Source: Streptomyces wuyuanensis (GTDB lineage Bacteria; Actinomycetota; Actinomycetes; Streptomycetales; Streptomycetaceae). From it: a stretch of 64,000 nt of DNA. Made by a program: the position numbers and the translations under genes. Each line of letters starts with the position of its first letter. Within the stretch, counting starts at the first letter, position 1. The stretch is taken from positions 1 through 64,000 of the forward strand of contig NZ_FNHI01000005.1 of the NCBI RefSeq assembly GCF_900103455.1, in the 5' to 3' direction. The notes under the pieces are model-generated. The model was given only the letters and a program-made list of their open reading frames with translations, made no database searches and was not told the DNA's origin. This document shows, in pieces, positions 59,867 to 64,000 of the stretch.

Positions 59867-61324
59867 TCAGCCGAAGGGGATGCGGACGGAGGACTGGTTG
59901 CCGATGCCCAGGGTGCTCCCGCCGTTGCCGATGGCGTTCCACACCTCGATCCGCACCCTGCCGTTCGTCAGATCGCCGTGCGTGCCGGTGGCGGAGCGCA
60001 GACCGCGTGCCTGGGTGTAGTGCTCGTAGCCCGGGACGGGGTCGGTCGCGAAGTAGTTGTACGTCTCGGTACGGTCCCAGGTCCCGTCGCCCGTGCGGTC
60101 GTAACTCACCCGCACCTGCTGGCCGTTGGCGACGGTCGTGCCGGCGTCCACGAAGAGGTCGAACTGCGTCGAACCGCCGTTGTACGCCCGGGTGACCGGG
60201 CCGGAGGTGAACACCTGTGGACTGTGCGGGGTGCCGTCGTGGTTCGCGCCGCCCGCCGACGCGAGCGTGACGGTGGCGCCCGATCCGGTCGCGTCCCCGG
60301 CGGCGCCGGCGCCGCGCAGGTACAGCTGCGAGGAGCCCGACGGCGGCGGGTCGGTCGGCGGCGGGGTCGTGCCGCCGCCACGGGTCCACACGGCGACGTA
60401 GTCGACGAGCATCGGGCGGCCCGGGACGGTCGCGGCGGTCGGGGTCCTCCCGGCCAGCGCGTCCGGGAAGGCGCCGCCGATCGCGACGTTGAGAAGGATG
60501 AAGTAGCCGGCGTGCTCGGTCATGTTGGCCCAGGTGGCGGCGTCCAACTGGTTCTGGTTCACGCTGTGGTAGAGCTGGTCGTCGACGTACCAGCGCAGAG
60601 CGTTGGGCGAGGCGGAGCGGTCCCACTCGAAACGGTAGGTGTGGAACGCGGACTGGCAGCTGGCCCCCGGGCAGGTGCGGCTCGCGCCGAGGCCGCTGGT
60701 CTCGTTGCACGGCCCGCCGGGGTTCACCCCGCAGTGGAGCACGCCCCAGACGGAGTTGAGGCCGTTGACGTTCTCCATGATGTCGAACTCGCCGATGCCG
60801 GGCCAGTTCCAGTAGTTGCCCCGGTACGGTGCGCCGAGCGCCCAGAACGCGGGCCAGTAGCCCAGGGCCGCGTCCCCGGTCACATTGGGCATCTGGATCC
60901 GGCCCTCGATGCGCAGGGTGCCTCCGGCCGGGGCCTTGAAGTCGGCGCGGTGGGTCTCGATCCGCGCCGAGGTCCAGTTGCCGGCGCCGTCGCGCAGCGG
61001 GGTGATGCGCAGATTGCCGCTGCCGTCGAGTCTGACGTTGTCCGGGCTGTTCGTGTAGTTCTGGATCTCGCCGGTGCCCCAGTTGGCGGGGCCGCCCGGA
61101 TAGCCGTGCCCCGTGTCGATCTGCCAGTTGGCGGAGGACGGCAGGGAGCGGTCCGGGCCGGTGAAGTCGTCGCTCCACTGCAGGTTCCAGCCGGGCGCCG
61201 AGGGTACGTCCGCGCTGGCCGGGCCGGCGGGGCCGAGGGCGAGGAGCCCGGTGAGGGTGACGGCGAGTGCCGTCAACGCTGTGACGGGGGTGCGGGAGAG
61301 TCTGCTGATGCGGCTCGTGCTCAA
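59867..61324 (-). CDS. secreted GH16 endo-beta-1,3-glucanase with C-terminal binding module
   Basis: 485 residues. Signal peptide to about residue 38 (ending PASA). GH16 domain about 45-310 with the catalytic motif GEFDIMENV (ExDxxE nucleophile and acid/base), WNLQWSDDF and NWGTGEIQNYT, typical of laminarinase-type enzymes. A Gly/Thr/Pro linker leads to a C-terminal beta domain (SQLYLRGAGAAGD to SVRIPFG), probably a carbohydrate-binding module; family not certain. TTG 61324 is supported by GGAGG six bases upstream. The palindrome at 61361 suggests LacI-type sugar control. Degrades fungal or algal beta-glucan. Confidence 0.92.
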   Translation of the reverse strand: MSTSRISRLSRTPVTALTALAVTLTGLLALGPAGPASADVPSAPGWNLQWSDDFTGPDRSLPSSANWQIDTGHGYPGGPANWGTGEIQNYTNSPDNVRLDGSGNLRITPLRDGAGNWTSARIETHRADFKAPAGGTLRIEGRIQMPNVTGDAALGYWPAFWALGAPYRGNYWNWPGIGEFDIMENVNGLNSVWGVLHCGVNPGGPCNETSGLGASRTCPGASCQSAFHTYRFEWDRSASPNALRWYVDDQLYHSVNQNQLDAATWANMTEHAGYFILLNVAIGGAFPDALAGRTPTAATVPGRPMLVDYVAVWTRGGGTTPPPTDPPPSGSSQLYLRGAGAAGDATGSGATVTLASAGGANHDGTPHSPQVFTSGPVTRAYNGGSTQFDLFVDAGTTVANGQQVRVSYDRTGDGTWDRTETYNYFATDPVPGYEHYTQARGLRSATGTHGDLTNGRVRIEVWNAIGNGGSTLGIGNQSSVRIPFG

Positions 61325-61360
61325 GGAAGACCTCCGGGAGGGGGGTGGTGCCGGAAGTGA

Positions 61361-61376
61361 TTGAGAGCGCTCTCAA
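61361..61376. promoter_or_regulatory. LacI-type operator upstream of the glucanase gene
   Basis: TTGAGAGCGCTCTCAA, perfect 16-base palindrome with the central CG of LacI-family sites and close in form to CebR-type boxes (GGGAGCGCTCCC). It lies 36 bases before the TTG start. Confidence 0.75.
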
Positions 61377-61558
61377 AGAGTTTTGTAGATGGAGACAGTG
61401 CCGTCGTCAATGACTTGGGTGCCTTGATTTCCCGAATGCACAAGCCACTTGGCGAGAGCCCCCGGCCCCGGCTGCCGGGACCGGGCCGCACCCCGGCGCC
61501 GCGCGGGACCCGGCAACAGGACTCACTCCCACCCCGACTTCGGGAGCGGTTCGGTGGC

Positions 61559-63169
61559 TCAGTAGTTCTGCCACTCGTGCCGGGTGTACTCCAGCACCAC
61601 GGGATCCATCAGCGTGCTCGCCCGCACCTTCTGCGGGCGGCGGTCCAGTGGGAAGACCGTCGCGGCCCGCAGGACCGCGTCGTCCAGGAAACGCAGCCGC
61701 GGGGCGTCCCCGGCCAGCCGCAGGGCCGGCGCCGCGCCGTCCGTGCCGGGCGCGGCCAGGACGTAGCCCCAGTTGCCGAAGCTGGGCACGTCCACCTGGT
61801 ACTCGGTCGTGCGGTAGCCGGCCGCGCCGACCGTCGTGGCGACGGACCAGAAGGACTTCGGGGCGAAGAACGGCGACCCGGCCTGCACCACGACCCGGCT
61901 GTCCGGCTTCAGCACCTGCTTGAGCAGGTGGTAGAACTCCACCGAGTAGAGCTTCGCCAGCGCCGCCGTGTCCGGGTCGGGGAAGTCGACGACGACCGTG
62001 TCGAACCGCTCCCTCGCGTCCCGCAGCCAGTTGAAGGCGTCGGCGTTGACCGCCGTGACCCGCGGGTCCGCGAGTGCGTGGCCGTTGAGCTCGCTGAGCG
62101 GCTCGAAGCCGCGGGCCAGCCGGGTCATCGCCGGGTCCAGATCGACCAGCGTCACCTTCCGGACGCGGTCGTACCGCAGCACCTCCCGCAGGGCCAGCGC
62201 GTCCCCGCCGCCGAGGATCAGCACGGACTCGTGCCGCCCCGACATGGCGGGGTGCACCAGGGCCTCGTGGTAGCGGTACTCGTCGACGGAGGAGAACTGC
62301 AGGTCGCCGTTGAGGAAGAGCCGGGTGTCGGGCTCCCCGGTGAAGGCCGTGGACCGGGTGACGACGATGTCCTGGTACGGCGTCGTCTCGGCGTGGATGA
62401 TCGGGTCCCGGTAGAGCTGCTGCCGCGCGGTGACCTCGATGTCGTCGGCCAGGACGTACACCGAACCGAGCACGGCCAGGACCGCAGTGACCCCGATGAG
62501 CAGCCCGGTGCGCACCGAACGGCGGGTCTGCCGGCGGAAGATCCACAGGACGACCACGACCCCGGCCACGGCATTGACCGCCCCCACCACCAGGGCGCCC
62601 TTGAGCTGGCCGAAGGTCGGCAGGAGCAGCAGCGGGAAGCACAGGCCGCCGACGAGGGCGCCGATGTAGTCGACGGCGAACATGTCGGCGACGGCGCTGC
62701 CCGCCTCCTGGCGGCGGATGCGCTGCAGCAGCGTCATCAGCAGCGGGATCTCCGCCCCGATGAGGAGGCCGACGACGAACGAGACGACCACCATGGCCGG
62801 CATGTAGACGCGCAGCCAGGCGAACGACAGGTAGAGGACGAGCACCGACAGACCGCCGACGAGCGCGAGCACGGCCTCCACGGCGGCGAAGGCGCCGACG
62901 GCACGGCGCTGCAGCGGTTTGGCCGCCAGCGAGCCGACGCCCATGGCGAAGACCATGACGGAGATGACCACCGAGGTCTGCATCACGGAGTTGCCGATGA
63001 GGTAACTGCCCAGCGCCGTCAGGGCGAGCTCGTACACGAGCCCGCAGGCGGCGCAGAGGAACACGGAGAACAGCAGCAGCACCCGCGCCCCTCGGGACCT
63101 GACGGGGGACTCGGGTGCGGTGGCTGTGCGTTCCTGCGCGGCTGTGCGGTCCTGCACGGTGGTGCTCAC
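61559..63169 (-). CDS. membrane-bound spermidine synthase-like protein
   Basis: 536 residues. Seven membrane helices (about 28-235) precede a polyamine aminopropyltransferase domain: YQDIVVTRS, RLFLNGDLQFSSVDEYRYHEALVHP, LILGGGDALALREVLRY (S-adenosyl-type motif), VDLDPAMTRLAR, VVVDFPDPDT and LYSVEFYHLLKQ. In ordinary SpeE the first part is absent. The catalytic-loop form DFPDPD differs from the DSTDP of bona fide SpeE, so substrate may differ. GTG 63169. Third gene of a DUF4247-DUF350 operon. Confidence 0.9.
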   Translation of the reverse strand: MSTTVQDRTAAQERTATAPESPVRSRGARVLLLFSVFLCAACGLVYELALTALGSYLIGNSVMQTSVVISVMVFAMGVGSLAAKPLQRRAVGAFAAVEAVLALVGGLSVLVLYLSFAWLRVYMPAMVVVSFVVGLLIGAEIPLLMTLLQRIRRQEAGSAVADMFAVDYIGALVGGLCFPLLLLPTFGQLKGALVVGAVNAVAGVVVVLWIFRRQTRRSVRTGLLIGVTAVLAVLGSVYVLADDIEVTARQQLYRDPIIHAETTPYQDIVVTRSTAFTGEPDTRLFLNGDLQFSSVDEYRYHEALVHPAMSGRHESVLILGGGDALALREVLRYDRVRKVTLVDLDPAMTRLARGFEPLSELNGHALADPRVTAVNADAFNWLRDARERFDTVVVDFPDPDTAALAKLYSVEFYHLLKQVLKPDSRVVVQAGSPFFAPKSFWSVATTVGAAGYRTTEYQVDVPSFGNWGYVLAAPGTDGAAPALRLAGDAPRLRFLDDAVLRAATVFPLDRRPQKVRASTLMDPVVLEYTRHEWQNY

Positions 63170-63176
63170 CGGGTGG

Positions 63177-63614
63177 TCAGGAGACCGCGGCGCCGACCAT
63201 GAAGGCCGTGCCGATGTACATCGCGGCCTGCACCCAGGCGGCGGGGTGCGGACGGTCGCCGTTGTCGTCGAGCACGGCCTCGCCGAGGCGGCCCGGCGTC
63301 AGCAGTCCGACGATGCAGGACACGAGCGTCATCACGACGACTCCGGCGAGGCCGTACAGCAGGGTGCTGAACAGTCCGAGGCCGAGGCCCTGTTCGGACT
63401 CGCTCGCCCGGATGGACTGGTCGATGACGAGGCCGATGGCGATGGTCTGCCCGGCGAGGAGGACCGCGGCGCCGCGGTTGCGCTCCGTCCACACCACGTG
63501 GACGAGCTTGCCGGGGGTCACCAGGTCGAGTGCGACGAAGCCCACGACCATCACGATGAAGCCGGTGAGGCCGTAGAGCAGGGCGGTGCCTGCGGACTCG
63601 AGGATCTCTGCCAC
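63177..63614 (-). CDS. DUF350 membrane protein
   Basis: 145 residues with four helices in two similar halves: LLYGLTGFIVMVVGFVALDLVTPGKL and LLYGLAGVVVMTLVSCIVGLLTPGRL, an internal duplication with LLYGL...D/GLLTPGxL in each. GTG 63614. Seven bases separate its stop from the following synthase-like gene's start. DUF350 proteins are often found with spermidine synthase-like proteins; role unknown. Confidence 0.9.
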   Translation of the reverse strand: MAEILESAGTALLYGLTGFIVMVVGFVALDLVTPGKLVHVVWTERNRGAAVLLAGQTIAIGLVIDQSIRASESEQGLGLGLFSTLLYGLAGVVVMTLVSCIVGLLTPGRLGEAVLDDNGDRPHPAAWVQAAMYIGTAFMVGAAVS

Positions 63615-63666
63615 GGGGGTGCCTTTCGGGGACGTCGTCGGGATTCGGGTGGGCGGATCGAGGGGG

Positions 63667-64000
63667 CTACTTGCCGGAGCCGGGGCCACCGCCGCGGAAG
63701 GCGTCGGTCTCGGGGTCCGGCCAGACGTTGCCGATGCGGGACTTCCAGCGCTTGTGGCCGGTGCGGTAGTCGTCGATCTCGATCCGGCTGCCCTGGAGGT
63801 ACGGGCTGATGGCGACGATGTCGTCCCGGTAGCGAAGGAAGACCATGTCCCCGCCGTCGATCCGGTCCGTGGACGCGGCGTGCCCGTGTATCTCGTCACC
63901 GACCTTGGAGATCCGGTCCGAGGGGTCGGTGTAGCCGGGGCCGCTGCCGCCGTACTGCTGCCGGATCCAGGAGGACGGGACGGCGTTGCCGTCGTCGTCC
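63667..64000 (-). CDS. DUF4247-like protein, C-terminal part (cut by window end)
   Basis: The last 110 residues of a leftward gene running off the window; it ends in TAG at 63667-63669. Visible: DRISKVGDEIHGHAASTDRI, GGDMVFLRYRDDIVAISP, RIEIDDYRTGHKRWKSRIGN and a Gly-rich end FRGGGPGSGK, the usual DUF4247 pattern. No start or signal in the window. First known gene of the operon with DUF350 and the synthase-like protein, 52 bases upstream of the former. Function unknown. Confidence 0.8.
   Translation of the reverse strand, partial: DDDGNAVPSSWIRQQYGGSGPGYTDPSDRISKVGDEIHGHAASTDRIDGGDMVFLRYRDDIVAISPYLQGSRIEIDDYRTGHKRWKSRIGNVWPDPETDAFRGGGPGSGK

Noticed and set aside
1..64000. tRNA, rRNA, CRISPR arrays, replication origin, biosynthetic gene cluster
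   Set aside because: Read through for cloverleaf patterns, regular spacers, DnaA boxes and NRPS/PKS domains and found none.

Overview
This window looks like a stretch of Streptomyces chromosome core. Base composition is very GC-rich with strong third-position G/C, many genes start with GTG or overlap as GTGA/ATGA, and long perfect hairpins separate convergent genes. Two genes encode the Streptomyces tip-cytoskeleton proteins FilP and Scy. From memory, gene order resembles the S. coelicolor SCO5380-SCO5445 region; that is recollection, not a search result.

Layout. 1-8.7 kb: end of an IS481-type transposase abutting a PduO-type cobalamin adenosyltransferase, 3-hydroxyacyl-CoA dehydrogenase, STAS protein, a membrane-anchored NTPase with a Thr/Gly repeat tail, NucS mismatch endonuclease, an SCO5389-like protein, a flavin-dependent monooxygenase and a small zinc-site protein. 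8.7-14 kb: two paralogous ABC-2 exporter pairs flanking a secreted protein with a cysteine/lysine-rich C-terminus. 14.2-19.2 kb: filP and scy. 19.4-22.2 kb: methylmalonyl-CoA epimerase, acetyl-CoA acetyltransferase and meaB. 22.2-25 kb: PepSY protein divergent from an OmpR/kinase pair with a strong shared operator. 25.1-29.8 kb: two MarR regulators, three AIM24 paralogues, two DUF3817 proteins and a thiamine-binding protein. 29.9-31.6 kb: icmA (isobutyryl-CoA mutase large subunit) behind a 22-bp palindrome. 31.7-36 kb: a two-component system divergent from a MurG-like glycosyltransferase and a LegB-like sugar dehydratase. 36.1-41.2 kb: TetR, thioredoxin-like co-chaperone and a DUF6230/DUF6114/secreted-protein operon. 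41.2-42.6 kb: IS701 remnant and YefM-YoeB toxin-antitoxin between two related hairpins. 42.6-48.7 kb: pyk, ackA, pta, pfkA. 48.8-58.2 kb: HAD phosphatase, HTH protein, sugar ABC importer without its ATPase, and a CitA/CitB-type system divergent from dctA. 58.5-64 kb: GYD protein, DUF1996 lipoprotein, GH16 glucanase with a LacI-type operator, and a DUF4247-DUF350-spermidine-synthase-like operon cut by the window end.

Functional themes. Genes for B12-dependent acyl-CoA rearrangement recur through the first half: adenosyltransferase makes the cofactor, MeaB protects the mutase, IcmA and the epimerase act on the CoA esters, and the thiolase and dehydrogenase supply C4 units. A second block holds the lower end of glycolysis and acetate overflow (pfkA, pyk, pta-ackA). 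Three two-component systems each sit beside a plausible target.

The best candidates for something undescribed are the two-component/MurG-like/LegB-like cassette at 31.7-36 kb, the secreted protein with a variable-looking C-terminus at 11.2-12.1 kb, the DUF6230/DUF6114 operon with its long structured leader, and the CitA-type kinase carrying about 185 disordered residues inside its ATPase domain. All starts were chosen by eye from ribosome-binding sites and family length; no database search was run.
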